64,000 bases of DNA, taken from positions 24,620,501-24,684,500 of the forward strand of contig NC_080397.1 in NCBI RefSeq assembly GCF_030265065.1, read 5' to 3'. Origin of the DNA: Corythoichthys intestinalis (taxonomy: Eukaryota > Chordata > Actinopteri > Syngnathiformes > Syngnathidae). The stretch's first letter is position 1; each line of letters opens with the position of its first letter. A program made the translations under genes and the position numbers. The notes beneath the pieces were generated by a model. It was not told the DNA's origin, did no database searches, and worked only from the letters and a program-made list of their open reading frames with translations. Below are positions 32,265-44,265 of this stretch, in pieces.

Positions 32265-32669
32265 CTTGGTATACCGCAGTTGGCTGGATGGATGACTTTA
32301 GAGTCAATGGAAGGCTTTCAAAGAACTAACCAATTGTACTGTTTGCTTATCTGATTCTATGTAAACTCATGCATTCTTCAACAATCTGGTCGTGCGGTGC
32401 TTGTTTTCCTACAAGTAAATTTAAGTTTCTTTACCTCTAATTCTAATAAGCAATGGACACCTCAAGACCACAAAGATTGCCGATTTCTGATGATCAAATA
32501 CTAAAGGCAAGGCAAATTTCATCGGATTAATTGCACGAACTGAGGAGAGGTCATTTTCCAGTGATCAAGTAGACTGAAGGGTAAGGCTTTAAACAACCAG
32601 TACAACATTCTGAAGCCAACCCTAACCATTTTGCCTGCGGCACAGTGCCAAAGAAGATACAGGTCTAAG

Positions 32670-32741
32670 TAGCAGAGGATGGTTTCGATCCATCGACCTC
32701 TGGGTTATGGGCCCAGCACGCTTCCGCTGCGCCACTCTGCT
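32670..32741 (-). tRNA. tRNA-iMet (CAT)
   Basis: Consensus initiator; partner of Leu-AAG at 32845. Confidence 0.95.
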
Positions 32742-32844
32742 CTTTAAGCGCTGAGCTTGAATTATTCACTGCTTTTGACCAACGATTTGTAACAGAAACC
32801 ATGGATTGTTTGCTCAAGGTCTGTGCATTGGAGGTGTGAAACAG

Positions 32845-32926
32845 GGTAGTGTGGCCGAGCGGTCCAAGGCGCTGGATTAAGGTTCCAGTCTCTCAGGAGG
32901 CGTGGGTTCGAATCCCACCACTGCCA
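32845..32926 (+). tRNA. tRNA-Leu (AAG)
   Basis: Intact. Confidence 0.95.
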
Positions 32927-33332
32927 CTTGGTATCCTGCAGTTGGCTGGATGGAAGACTTTAGAGTCAATGGAAGGCTTTCAAAGAACCAACCAATTGTA
33001 CTGTTTGCTTATCTGATTCTATGTAGACTCAAGGATTCTTCAACAATCTGGTCGTGCGGGGCTTGTTTTCCGATAAGTAAATTTATGTTTCTTTACCTGT
33101 AACTCTAATAAGCAATGGACACCTCAAGACCACAAAGATTGCCGATTTCTGATCATCAAATACTAAAGGCAAGGCAAATTTCATTCGATTAAATAGCACA
33201 AACTGTGGAGAGGTCATTTTCCTATGATCAAGAAGACTGAAGGGTAAGGCTTTAAACAACCAGTACAACATTCTGAAGCCAACCCTAACCATTTTGCCTG
33301 CAGCACAGTGCCAAAGAAGACACAGGTCTAAG

Positions 33333-33404
33333 CAGCAGAGGATGGTTTCGACCCATCGGCCTCTGGGTTATGGGCCCAGCACGCTTCCACTGCGCCACTC
33401 TGCC
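33333..33404 (-). tRNA. tRNA-iMet (CAT), G54/G73 variant with D-loop change
   Basis: G1, G54 and G73, plus the C to T D-loop change otherwise seen at 7343-type copies. Confidence 0.7.
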
Positions 33405-33507
33405 CTTTATCTGCTGAGCTTGAATTGTTCACTGCTTTTGACCAACGATTTGTAACAGAAACCATGGATTGTTTGCTCAAGGTCTGTGCATTGGAGGTGT
33501 GAAACAG

Positions 33508-33589
33508 GGTAGTGTGGCCGAGCGGTCCAAGGCGCTGGATTAAGGTTCCACTCTCTCAGGAGGCGTGGGTTTGAATCCCACCACTGCCA
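33508..33589 (+). tRNA. tRNA-Leu (AAG), C43/T56 variant
   Basis: Acceptor normal. Confidence 0.72.
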
Positions 33590-33994
33590 CTTGGTATACT
33601 GCAGTTGGCTGGATGGATGACTTTAGAGTCAATGGAAGGCTTTCAAAGAACTAACCAATTGTACTGTTTGCTTATCTGATTCTATGTAAACTCATGCATT
33701 CTTCAACAATCTGGTCGTGCGGTGCTTGTTTTCCTACAAGTAAATTTAAGTTTCTTTACCTCTAATTCTAATAAGCAATGGACACCTCAAGACCACAAAG
33801 ATTGCCGATTTCTGATGATCAAATACTAAAGGCAAGGCAAATTTCATCGGATTAATTGCACGAACTGAGGAGAGGTCATTTTCCAGTGATCAAGTAGACT
33901 GAAGGGTAAGGCTTTAAACAACCAGTACAACATTCTGAAGCCAACCCTAACCATTTTGCCTGCGGCACAGTGCCAAAGAAGATACAGGTCTAAG

Positions 33995-34046
33995 TAGCAG
34001 AGGATGGTTTCGATCCATCGACCTCTGGGTTATGGGCCACTCTGCT
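33995..34046 (-). pseudogene. tRNA-iMet, 20-bp D-arm deletion
   Basis: Partner of Leu-CAG at 34149. Confidence 0.88.
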
Positions 34047-34148
34047 TTTTATGCATCAAAACTGAATTCTTCACTGATTTTACCGACAATTCGTAACAGA
34101 AACTATGGATTGAATGCTTAAGGTTTGCGCATTGGAGGTGAGAAACAG

Positions 34149-34230
34149 GGTAGTGTGGCCGAGCGGTCCAAGGCGCTGGATTCAGGTTCCAGTCTCTCAA
34201 GGGGCGTGGGTTCGAATCCCACCACTGCCA
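34149..34230 (+). tRNA. tRNA-Leu (CAG)
   Basis: Variable-arm G to A as at 27066. Confidence 0.92.
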
Positions 34231-34623
34231 CTTGTTGTCCAGTGGTTGGCTGGATAGAAGGCGTTAGAGGCGATGGAAGGCTTTCAAGGAACAAACGATT
34301 GTAGTCTTTCCTTAACTGATTCTATGTACGCTCACGCATTCTTCAACAATCTGGTCATGTGGGGGTTCTTTTCCTATATCTTAATTATCTTTACTAGTCA
34401 TGCTAATCAGTAATGGATATTTCAAGACCAGATCGTTGGGAATTTCTCATGATCAAATAGGAAAGCAAATTTCATTCGATTAAATAGCACAAATTGTGGA
34501 GAGGTCATTTTCCTATGATCAAGAAGACTGAAGGGTAAGGCTTTAAACAACCAGTACAACATTCTGAAGCCAACCCTAACCATTTTGCCTGCAGCACAGT
34601 GCCAAAGTAGACACAGGTCTACG

Positions 34624-34675
34624 TAGCAGAGTATGGTTTCGATCCATCGACCTCTGGGTTATGGGCCACTCTGCT
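34624..34675 (-). pseudogene. tRNA-iMet, 20-bp D-arm deletion
   Basis: GAGTATGG form, as at 27541. Confidence 0.86.
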
Positions 34676-34777
34676 TTTTATGCATCAAAACTGAATTCTT
34701 CACTGATTTTACCGACAATTCGTAACAGAAACTATGGATTGAATGCTTAAGGTTTGCGCATTGGAGGTGAGAAACAG

Positions 34778-34859
34778 GGTAGTGTGGCCGAGCGGTCCAA
34801 GGCGCTGGATTCAGGTTCCAGTCTCTCAGGGGGCGTGGGTTCGAATCCCACCACTGCCA
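34778..34859 (+). tRNA. tRNA-Leu (CAG)
   Basis: Intact; first 620-bp dimer of copy 2. Confidence 0.93.
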
Positions 34860-35243
34860 CTTGTTGTCCAGAGGTTGGCTAGATAGAAGGCGATGGAAGG
34901 CTTTCAAGGAACAAACGATTGTAGTCTTTCCTTAACTGATTCTATGTACGCTCACGCATTCTTCAACAATCTGGTCATGTGGGGGTTCTTTTCCTATATC
35001 TTAATTATCTTTACTAGTCATGCTAATCAGTAATGGATATTTCAAGACCAGATCGTTGGGAATTTCTCATGATCAAATAGGAAAGCACATTTCATTCGAT
35101 TAAATAGCACAAATTGTGGAGAGGTCATTTTCCTATGATCAAGAAGACTGAAGGGTAAGGCTTTAAACAACCAGTACAACATTCTGAAGCCAACCCTAAC
35201 CATTTTGCCTGCAGCACAGTGCCAAAGTAGACACAGGTCTACG

Positions 35244-35295
35244 TAGCAGAGTATGGTTTCGATCCATCGACCTCTGGGTTATGGGCCACTCTGCT
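35244..35295 (-). pseudogene. tRNA-iMet, 20-bp D-arm deletion
   Basis: GAGTATGG form. Confidence 0.86.
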
Positions 35296-35397
35296 TTTTA
35301 TGCATCAAAACTGAATTCTTCACTGATTTTACCGACAATTCGTAACAGAAACTATGGATTGAATGCTTAAGGTTTGCGCATTGGAGGTGAGAAACAG

Positions 35398-35479
35398 GGT
35401 AGTGTGGCCGAGCGGTCCAAGGCGCTGGATTCAGGTTCCAGTCTCTCAGGGGGCGTGGGTTCGAATCCCACCACTGCCA
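35398..35479 (+). tRNA. tRNA-Leu (CAG)
   Basis: Intact; second 620-bp dimer of copy 2. Confidence 0.93.
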
Positions 35480-35863
35480 CTTGTTGTCCAGAGGTTGGCT
35501 AGATAGAAGGCGATGGAAGGCTTTCAAGGAACAAACGATTGTAGTCTTTCCTTAACTGATTCTATGTACGCTCACGCATTCTTCAACAATCTGGTCATGT
35601 GGGGGTTCTTTTCCTATATCTTAATTATCTTTACTAGTCATGCTAATCAGTAATGGATATTTCAAGACCAGATCGTTGGGAATTTCTCATGATCAAATAG
35701 GAAAGCAAATTTCATTCGATTAAATAGCACAAAGTGTGGAGAGGTCATTTTCCTATGATCAAGAAGACTGAAGGGTCAGGCTTTAAACAACCAGTACAAC
35801 ATTCTGAAGCCAACCCTAACCATTTTGCCTGCAGCACAGTGCCAAAGAAGACACAGGTCTAAG

Positions 35864-35935
35864 TAGCAGAGGATGGTTTCGATCCATCGACCTCTGGGTT
35901 ATGGGCCCAGCACGCTTCCGCTGCGCCACTCTGCT
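35864..35935 (-). tRNA. tRNA-iMet (CAT)
   Basis: Consensus initiator; partner of Leu at 36039. Confidence 0.95.
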
Positions 35936-36038
35936 CTTTAAGCGCTGAGCTTGAATTGTTCACTGCTTTTGACCAACGATTTGTAACAGAAACCATGGAT
36001 TGTTTGCTCAAGGTCTTTGCATTGGAGGTGTGAAACAG

Positions 36039-36120
36039 GGTAGTGTGGCCGAGGGGTCCAAGGCGCTGGATTAAGGTTCCAGTCTCTCAGGAGGCGTGGG
36101 TTCGAATCCCACCACTGCCA
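36039..36120 (+). tRNA. tRNA-Leu (AAG), D-loop C to G
   Basis: As at 28956. Confidence 0.88.
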
Positions 36121-36527
36121 CTTGGTATCCTGCAGTTGGCTGGATGGAAGACTTTAGAGTCAATGGAAGGCTTTCAAAGAACCAACCAATTTTTTCCCGT
36201 TTGCTTGTCTGATTCTATGTAGACTCATGCATTCTTCAACAATCTGGTTGTGCGGTGCTTGTTTTCCTATAAGTAAATTTAAGTTTCTTTACCTGTAATT
36301 CTAATAAGCAATGGACACCTCAAGACCACAAAGACTGCCGATTTCTGATGATCAAATACTAAAGGCAAGGCAAATTTCATTGGATTAATTGCACGAACTG
36401 AGGAGAGGTCATTTTCCTGTGATCAAGTAGACTGAAGGGCAAGGCTTTAAACAACCAGTACAACATACTGAAGCCAACCCTAACCATTTTGCCTGCAGCA
36501 CAGTGCCAAAGAAGATACAGGTCTAAG

Positions 36528-36579
36528 TAGCAGAGGATGGTTTCGATCCATCGACCTCTGGGTTATGGGCCACTCTGCT
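36528..36579 (-). pseudogene. tRNA-iMet, 20-bp D-arm deletion
   Basis: Partner of Leu-CAG at 36682. Confidence 0.88.
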
Positions 36580-36681
36580 TTTTATGCATCAAAACTGAAT
36601 TCTTCACTGATTTTACAGACAATTCGTAACAGAAACTATGGATTGAATGCTTAAGGTTTGCGCATTGGAGGTGAGAAACAG

Positions 36682-36763
36682 GGTAGTGTGGCCGAGCGGT
36701 CCAAGGCGCTGGATTCAGGTTCCAGTCTCTCAGGGGGCGTGGGTTCGAATCCCACCACTGCCA
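36682..36763 (+). tRNA. tRNA-Leu (CAG)
   Basis: Intact. Confidence 0.93.
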
Positions 36764-37145
36764 GTGGTTGGCTGGATAGAAGGCGTTAGAGGCGATGGAA
36801 GGCTTTCAAGGAACAAACGATTGTAGTCTTTCCTTAACTGATTCTATGTACGCTCACGCATTCTTCAACAATCTGGTCATGTGGGGGTTCTTTTCCTATA
36901 TCTTAATTATCTTTACTAGTCATGCTAATCAGTAATGGATATTTCAAGACCAGATCGTTGGGAATTTCTCATGATCAAATAGGAAAGCACATTTCATTCG
37001 ATTAAATAGCACAAAGTGTGGAGAGGTCATTTTCCTATGATCAAGAAGACTGAAGGGTAAGGCTTTAAACAACCAGTACAACATTCTGAAGCCAACCCTA
37101 ACCATTTTGCCTGCAACACAGTGCCAAAGAAGACACAGGTCTAAG

Positions 37146-37217
37146 TAGCAGAGGATGGTTTCGATCCATCGACCTCTGGGTTATGGGCCCAGCACGCTTC
37201 CGCTGCGCCACTCTGCT
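37146..37217 (-). tRNA. tRNA-iMet (CAT)
   Basis: Consensus initiator; partner of Leu at 37321. Confidence 0.95.
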
Positions 37218-37320
37218 CTTTAAGCGCTGAGCTTGAATTGTTCACTGCTTTTGACCAACGATTTGTAACAGAAACCATAGATTGTTTGCTCAAGGTCTGT
37301 GCATTGGAGGTGTCAAAGAG

Positions 37321-37402
37321 GGTAGTGTGGCTGAGCGGTGCAAGGCGCTGGTTTAAGGTTCCATTCTCTCAGGAGGCGTGGGTTTGAATCCCACCACTGC
37401 CA
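37321..37402 (+). tRNA. tRNA-Leu (AAG), T31/T43/T56 variant
   Basis: As at 30238. Confidence 0.65.
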
Positions 37403-37809
37403 CTTGGTATCCTGCAGTTGGCTGGATGGAAGACTTTAGAGTCAATGGAAGGCTTTCAAAGAACCAACCAATCTTTTCCCGTTTGCTTGTCTGATTCTAT
37501 GTAGACTCATGCATTCTTCAACAATCTGGTTGTGCGGTGCTTGTTTTCCTATAAGTAAATTTAAGTTTCTTTACCTGTAATTCTAATAAGCAATGGACAC
37601 CTCAAGACCACAAAGACTGCCGATTTCTGATGATCAAATACTAAAGGCAAGGCAAATTTCATTGGATTAATTGCACGAACTGAGGAGAGGTCATTTTCCT
37701 GTGATCAAGTAGACTGAAGGGCAAGGCTTTAAACAACCAGTACAACATACTGAAGCCAACCCTAACCATTTTGCCTGCAGCACAGTGCCAAAGAAGATAC
37801 AGGTCTAAG

Positions 37810-37861
37810 TAGCAGAGGATGGTTTCGATCCATCGACCTCTGGGTTATGGGCCACTCTGCT
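37810..37861 (-). pseudogene. tRNA-iMet, 20-bp D-arm deletion
   Basis: Partner of Leu-CAG at 37964. Confidence 0.88.
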
Positions 37862-37963
37862 TTTTATGCATCAAAACTGAATTCTTCACTGATTTTACAG
37901 ACAATTCGTAACAGAAACTATGGATTGAATGCTTAAGGTTTGCGCATTGGAGGTGAGAAACAG

Positions 37964-38045
37964 GGTAGTGTGGCCGAGCGGTCCAAGGCGCTGGATTCAG
38001 GTTCCAGTCTCTCAGGGGGCGTGGGTTCGAATCCCACCACTGCCA
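37964..38045 (+). tRNA. tRNA-Leu (CAG)
   Basis: Intact. Confidence 0.93.
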
Positions 38046-38427
38046 GTGGTTGGTTGGATAGAAGGCGTTAGAGGCGATGGAAGGCTTTCAAGGAACAAAC
38101 GATTGTAGTCTTTCCTTAACTGATTCTATGTACGCTCACGCATTCTTCAACAATCTGGTCATGTGGGGGTTCTTTTCCTATATCTTAATTATCTTTACTA
38201 GTCATGCTAATCAGTAATGGATATTTCAAGACCAGATCGTTGGGAATTTCTCATGATCAAATAGGAAAGCACATTTCATTCGATTAAATAGCACAAAGTG
38301 TGGAGAGGTCATTTTCCTATGATCAAGAAGACTGAAGGGTAAGGTTTTAAACAACCAGTACAACATTCTGAAGCCAACCCTAACCATTTTGCCTGCAACA
38401 CAGTGCCAAAGAAGACACAGGTCTAAG

Positions 38428-38499
38428 TAGCAGAGGATGGTTTCGATCCATCGACCTCTGGGTTATGGGCCCAGCAAGCTTCCGCTGCGCCACTCTGCT
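38428..38499 (-). tRNA. tRNA-iMet (CAT), D-stem/anticodon-stem junction change
   Basis: As at 31345. Confidence 0.85.
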
Positions 38500-38602
38500 C
38501 TTTAAGCGCTGAGCTTGAATTATTCACTGCTTTTGACCAACGATTTGTAACAGAAACCATGGATTGTTTGCTCAAGGTCTGTGCATTGGAGGTGTGAAAC
38601 AG

Positions 38603-38684
38603 GGTAGTGTGGCCGAGCGGTCCAAGGCGCTGGATTAAGGTTCCAGTCTCTCAGGAGGCGTGGGTTCGAATCCCACCACTGCCA
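38603..38684 (+). tRNA. tRNA-Leu (AAG)
   Basis: Intact; opens the shortened repeat B copy 3. Confidence 0.95.
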
Positions 38685-39090
38685 CTTGGTATCCTGCAGT
38701 TGGCTGGATGGAAGACTTTAGAGTCAATGGAAGGCTTTCAAAGAACCAACCAATTGTACTGTTTGCTTATCTGATTCTATGTAGACTCAAGGATTCTTCA
38801 ACAATCTGGTCGTGCGGGGCTTGTTTTCCGATAAGTAAATTTATGTTTCTTTACCTGTAACTCTAATAAGCAATGGACACCTCAAGACCACAAAGATTGC
38901 CGATTTCTGATCATCAAATACTAAAGGCAAGGCAAATTTCATTCGATTAAATAGCACAAACTGTGGAGAGGTCATTTTCCTATGATCAAGAAGACTGAAG
39001 GGTAAGGCTTTAAACAACCAGTACAACATTCTGAAGCCAACCCTAACCATTTTGCCTGCAGCACAGTGCCAAAGAAGACACAGGTCTAAG

Positions 39091-39162
39091 CAGCAGAGGA
39101 TGGTTTCGACCCATCGGCCTCTGGGTTATGGGCCCAGCACGCTTCCGCTGCGCCACTCTGCC
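39091..39162 (-). tRNA. tRNA-iMet (CAT), G54/G73 variant
   Basis: G1 present; D arm intact. Confidence 0.75.
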
Positions 39163-39265
39163 CTTTATCTGCTGAGCTTGAATTGTTCACTGCTTTTGAC
39201 CAACGATTTGTAACAGAAACCATGGATTGTTTGCTCAAGGTCTGTGCATTGGAGGTGTGAAACAG

Positions 39266-39347
39266 GGTAGTGTGGCCGAGCGGTCCAAGGCGCTGGATTA
39301 AGGTTCCACTCTCTCAGGAGGCGTGGGTTTGAATCCCACCACTGCCA
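39266..39347 (+). tRNA. tRNA-Leu (AAG), C43/T56 variant
   Basis: Acceptor normal. Confidence 0.72.
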
Positions 39348-39752
39348 CTTGGTATACTGCAGTTGGCTGGATGGATGACTTTGGAGTCAATGGAAGGCTT
39401 TCAAAGAACTAACCAATTGTACTGTTTGCTTATCTGATTCTATGTAAACTCATGCATTCTTCAACAATCTGGTCGTGCGGTGCTTGTTTTCCTACAAGTA
39501 AATTTAAGTTTCTTTACCTCTAATTCTAATAAGCAATGGACACCTCAAGACCACAAAGATTGCCGATTTCTGATGATCAAATACTAAAGGCAAAGCAAAT
39601 TTCATCGGATTAATTGCACGAACTGAGGAGAGGTCATTTTCCTGTGATCAAGTAGACTGAAGGGTAAGGCTTTAAACAACCAGTAAAACATTCTGAAGCC
39701 AACCCTAACCATTTTGCCTGCAGCACAGTGCCAAAGAAGATACAGGTCTAAG

Positions 39753-39804
39753 TAGCAGAGGATGGTTTCGATCCATCGACCTCTGGGTTATGGGCCACTC
39801 TGCT
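39753..39804 (-). pseudogene. tRNA-iMet, 20-bp D-arm deletion
   Basis: Partner of Leu-CAG at 39907. Confidence 0.88.
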
Positions 39805-39906
39805 TTTTATGCATCAAAACTGAATTCTTCACTGATTTTACCGACAATTCGTAACAGAAACTATGGATTGAATGCTTAAGGTTTGCGCATTGGAGGTGAG
39901 AAACAG

Positions 39907-39988
39907 GGTAGTGTGGCCGAGCGGTCCAAGGCGCTGGATTCAGGTTCCAGTCTCTCAAGGGGCGTGGGTTCGAATCCCACCACTGCCA
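39907..39988 (+). tRNA. tRNA-Leu (CAG)
   Basis: Variable-arm G to A as at 27066. Confidence 0.92.
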
Positions 39989-40381
39989 CTTGTTGTCCAG
40001 TGGTTGGCTGGATAGAAGGCGTTAGAGGCGATGGAAGGCTTTCAAGGAACAAACGATTGTAGTCTTTCCTTAACTGATTCTATGTACGCTCACGCATTCT
40101 TCAACAATCTGGTCATGTGGGGGTTCTTTTCCTATATCTTAATTATCTTTACTAGTCATGCTAATCAGTAATGGATATTTCAAGACCAGATCGTTGGGAA
40201 TTTCTCATGATCAAATAGGAAAGCAAATTTCATTCGATTAAATAGCACAAATTGTGGAGAGGTCATTTTCCTATGATCAAGAAGACTGAAGGGTAAGGCT
40301 TTAAACAACCAGTACAACATTCTGAAGCCAACCCTAACCATTTTGCCTGCAGCACAGTGCCAAAGTAGACACAGGTCTACG

Positions 40382-40433
40382 TAGCAGAGTATGGTTTCGA
40401 TCCATCGACCTCTGGGTTATGGGCCACTCTGCT
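40382..40433 (-). pseudogene. tRNA-iMet, 20-bp D-arm deletion
   Basis: GAGTATGG form; single copy here, where repeats B1 and B2 have two. Confidence 0.86.
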
Positions 40434-40535
40434 TTTTATGCATCAAAACTGAATTCTTCACTGATTTTACCGACAATTCGTAACAGAAACTATGGATTGA
40501 ATGCTTAAGGTTTGCGCATTGGAGGTGAGAAACAG

Positions 40536-40617
40536 GGTAGTGTGGCCGAGCGGTCCAAGGCGCTGGATTCAGGTTCCAGTCTCTCAGGGGGCGTGGGTTC
40601 GAATCCCACCACTGCCA
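40536..40617 (+). tRNA. tRNA-Leu (CAG)
   Basis: Intact. Confidence 0.93.
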
Positions 40618-41001
40618 CTTGTTGTCCAGAGGTTGGCTAGATAGAAGGCGATGGAAGGCTTTCAAGGAACAAACGATTGTAGTCTTTCCTTAACTGATTC
40701 TATGTACGCTCACGCATTCTTCAACAATCTGGTCATGTGGGGGTTCTTTTCCTATATCTTAATTATCTTTACTAGTCATGCTAATCAGTAATGGATATTT
40801 CAAGACCAGATCGTTGGGAATTTCTCATGATCAAATAGGAAAGCAAATTTCATTCGATTAAATAGCACAAAGTGTGGAGAGGTCATTTTCCTATGATCAA
40901 GAAGACTGAAGGGTCAGGCTTTAAACAACCAGTACAACATTCTGAAGCCAACCCTAACCATTTTGCCTGCAGCACAGTGCCAAAGAAGACACAGGTCTAA
41001 G

Positions 41002-41073
41002 TAGCAGAGGATGGTTTCGATCCATCGACCTCTGGGTTATGGGCCCAGCACGCTTCCGCTGCGCCACTCTGCT
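41002..41073 (-). tRNA. tRNA-iMet (CAT)
   Basis: Consensus initiator; partner of Leu at 41177. Confidence 0.95.
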
Positions 41074-41176
41074 CTTTAAGCGCTGAGCTTGAATTGTTCA
41101 CTGCTTTTGACCAACGATTTGTAACAGAAACCATGGATTGTTTGCTCAAGGTCTTTGCATTGGAGGTGTGAAACAG

Positions 41177-41258
41177 GGTAGTGTGGCCGAGGGGTCCAAG
41201 GCGCTGGATTAAGGTTCCAGTCTCTCAGGAGGCGTGGGTTCGAATCCCACCACTGCCA
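41177..41258 (+). tRNA. tRNA-Leu (AAG), D-loop C to G
   Basis: As at 28956. Confidence 0.88.
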
Positions 41259-41665
41259 CTTGGTATCCTGCAGTTGGCTGGATGGAAGACTTTAGAGTCA
41301 ATGGAAGGCTTTCAAAGAACCAACCAATTTTTTCCCGTTTGCTTGTCTGATTCTATGTAGACTCATGCATTCTTCAACAATCTGGTTGTGCGGTGCTTGT
41401 TTTCCTATAAGTAAATTTAAGTTTCTTTACCTGTAATTCTAATAAGCAATGGACACCTCAAGACCACAAAGACTGCCGATTTCTGATGATCAAATACTAA
41501 AGGCAAGGCAAATTTCATTGGATTAATTGCACGAACTGAGGAGAGGTCATTTTCCTGTGATCAAGTAGACTGAAGGGCAAGGCTTTAAACAACCAGTACA
41601 ACATACTGAAGCCAACCCTAACCATTTTGCCTGCAGCACAGTGCCAAAGAAGATACAGGTCTAAG

Positions 41666-41717
41666 TAGCAGAGGATGGTTTCGATCCATCGACCTCTGGG
41701 TTATGGGCCACTCTGCT
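41666..41717 (-). pseudogene. tRNA-iMet, 20-bp D-arm deletion
   Basis: Partner of Leu-CAG at 41820. Confidence 0.88.
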
Positions 41718-41819
41718 TTTTATGCATCAAAACTGAATTCTTCACTGATTTTACAGACAATTCGTAACAGAAACTATGGATTGAATGCTTAAGGTTTGCG
41801 CATTGGAGGTGAGAAACAG

Positions 41820-41901
41820 GGTAGTGTGGCCGAGCGGTCCAAGGCGCTGGATTCAGGTTCCAGTCTCTCAGGGGGCGTGGGTTCGAATCCCACCACTGCC
41901 A
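41820..41901 (+). tRNA. tRNA-Leu (CAG)
   Basis: Intact. Confidence 0.93.
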
Positions 41902-42283
41902 GTGGTTGGCTGGATAGAAGGCGTTAGAGGCGATGGAAGGCTTTCAAGGAACAAACGATTGTAGTCTTTCCTTAACTGATTCTATGTACGCTCACGCATT
42001 CTTCAACAATCTGGTCATGTGGGGGTTCTTTTCCTATATCTTAATTATCTTTACTAGTCATGCTAATCAGTAATGGATATTTCAAGACCAGATCGTTGGG
42101 AATTTCTCATGATCAAATAGGAAAGCACATTTCATTCGATTAAATAGCACAAAGTGTGGAGAGGTCATTTTCCTATGATCAAGAAGACTGAAGGGTAAGG
42201 CTTTAAACAACCAGTACAACATTCTGAAGCCAACCCTAACCATTTTGCCTGCAACACAGTGCCAAAGAAGACACAGGTCTAAG

Positions 42284-42355
42284 TAGCAGAGGATGGTTTC
42301 GATCCATCGACCTCTGGGTTATGGGCCCAGCACGCTTCCGCTGCGCCACTCTGCT
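42284..42355 (-). tRNA. tRNA-iMet (CAT)
   Basis: Consensus initiator; partner of Leu-AAG at 42459. Confidence 0.95.
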
Positions 42356-42458
42356 CTTTAAGCGCTGAGCTTGAATTATTCACTGCTTTTGACCAACGAT
42401 TTGTAACAGAAACCATGGATTGTTTGCTCAAGGTCTGTGCATTGGAGGTGTGAAACAG

Positions 42459-42540
42459 GGTAGTGTGGCCGAGCGGTCCAAGGCGCTGGATTAAGGTTCC
42501 AGTCTCTCAGGAGGCGTGGGTTCGAATCCCACCACTGCCA
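42459..42540 (+). tRNA. tRNA-Leu (AAG)
   Basis: Intact. Confidence 0.95.
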
Positions 42541-42946
42541 CTTGGTATCCTGCAGTTGGCTGGATGGAAGACTTTAGAGTCAATGGAAGGCTTTCAAAGA
42601 ACCAACCAATTGTACTGTTTGCTTATCTGATTCTATGTAGACTCAAGGATTCTTCAACAATCTGGTCGTGCGGGGCTTGTTTTCCGATAAGTAAATTTAT
42701 GTTTCTTTACCTGTAACTCTAATAAGCAATGGACACCTCAAGACCACAAAGATTGCCGATTTCTGATCATCAAATACTAAAGGCAAGGCAAATTTCATTC
42801 GATTAAATAGCACAAACTGTGGAGAGGTCATTTTCCTATGATCAAGAAGACTGAAGGGTAAGGCTTTAAACAACCAGTACAACATTCTGAAGCCAACCCT
42901 AACCATTTTGCCTGCAGCACAGTGCCAAAGAAGACACAGGTCTAAG

Positions 42947-43018
42947 CAGCAGAGGATGGTTTCGACCCATCGGCCTCTGGGTTATGGGCCCAGCACGCTT
43001 CCGCTGCGCCACTCTGCC
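42947..43018 (-). tRNA. tRNA-iMet (CAT), G54/G73 variant
   Basis: G1 present; D arm intact. Confidence 0.75.
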
Positions 43019-43121
43019 CTTTATCTGCTGAGCTTGAATTGTTCACTGCTTTTGACCAACGATTTGTAACAGAAACCATGGATTGTTTGCTCAAGGTCTG
43101 TGCATTGGAGGTGTGAAACAG

Positions 43122-43203
43122 GGTAGTGTGGCCGAGCGGTCCTAGGCGCTGGATTAAGGTTCCACTCTCTCAGGAGGCGTGGGTTTGAATCCCACCACTG
43201 CCA
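43122..43203 (+). tRNA. tRNA-Leu (AAG), C43/T56 variant
   Basis: It also has A to T in the D-loop/D-stem stretch (TCCTAGG). Confidence 0.66.
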
Positions 43204-43608
43204 CTTGGTGTACTGCAGTTGGCTGGATGGATGACTTTAGAGTCAATGGAAGGCTTTCAAAGAACTAACCAATTGTACTGTTTGCTTATCTGATTCTATG
43301 TAAACTCATGCATTCTTCAACAATCTGGTCGTGCGGTGCTTGTTTTCCTACAAGTAAATTTAAGTTTCTTTACCTGTAATTCTAATAAGCAATGGACACC
43401 TCAAGACCACAAAGATTGCCGATTTCTGATGATCAAATACTAAAGGCAAGGCAAATTTCATCGGATTAATTGCACGAACTGAGGAGAGGTCATTTTCCAG
43501 TGATCAAGTAGACTGAAGGGTAAGGCTTTAAACAACCAGTAAAACATTCTGAAGCCAACCCTAACCATTTTGCCTGCAGCACAGTGCCAAAGAAGATACA
43601 GGTCTAAG

Positions 43609-43680
43609 TAGCAGAGGATGGTTTCGATCCATCGGCCTCTGGGTTATGGGCCCAGCACGCTTCCGCTGCGCCACTCTGCT
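43609..43680 (-). tRNA. tRNA-iMet (CAT), variable-loop change
   Basis: T to C just 5' of the T stem. A54 and A73 are kept. Confidence 0.88.
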
Positions 43681-43783
43681 CTTTATCTGCTGAGCTTGAA
43701 TTGTTCACTTCTTTTAACCAACGATTTGTAACAGAAACCATGGATTGTTTGCTCAAGGTCTGTTCATTGGAGATGTGAAACAG

Positions 43784-43859
43784 GGTAGAGTGGCGGAGCG
43801 GTCCAAGGCGCTGGATTAAGGTTCCACTCTCTCAGGAGGCGTGGGTTCGAATCCTGCCA
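43784..43859 (+). pseudogene. tRNA-Leu (AAG), acceptor-shortened
   Basis: Six bases are missing from the T-stem/acceptor 3' strand, and GTAGAGTGGCGGAG departs from the D-arm consensus. Confidence 0.8.
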
Positions 43860-44265
43860 CTTGGTATCTTGCAGTTGGCTGGATGGAAGACTTTAGAGTC
43901 AATGGAAGGCTTTCAAAGAACCAACCAATTGTACTGTTTGCTTATCTGATTCTATGAAAAGTCATGCATTCTTCAACAATCTGGTCGTGCGGTGCTTGTT
44001 TTCCTGTAAGTAAATTTAAGTTTCTTTACCTGTAATTCTAATAGGCAATGGACACCTCAAGACCACAAAGACTGCCGATTTCTGATGATCAAATACTAAA
44101 GGCAAGGCAAATTTCATTCGATTAAATAGCACAAACTGTGGAGAGGTCATTTTCCTGTGATCAAGTAGACTGAAGGGCAAGGCTTTAAACAACCAGTACA
44201 ACATACTGAAGCCAACCCTAACCATTTTGCCTGCAGCACAGTGCCAAAGAAGATACAGGTCTAAG

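Larger units (their letters stand above)
31520..38602 (+). repeat. Higher-order repeat B, copy 2 (7083 bp)
   Basis: It matches copy 1 at a constant 7083-bp offset. I saw only isolated differences, such as one base in the iMet at 33333. Confidence 0.92.
38603..42458 (+). repeat. Higher-order repeat B, copy 3 (shortened, 3856 bp)
   Basis: Six dimers remain. It begins at the equivalent of 25762 in copy 1, has one instead of two 620-bp dimers, and lacks the last two dimers. Confidence 0.88.
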
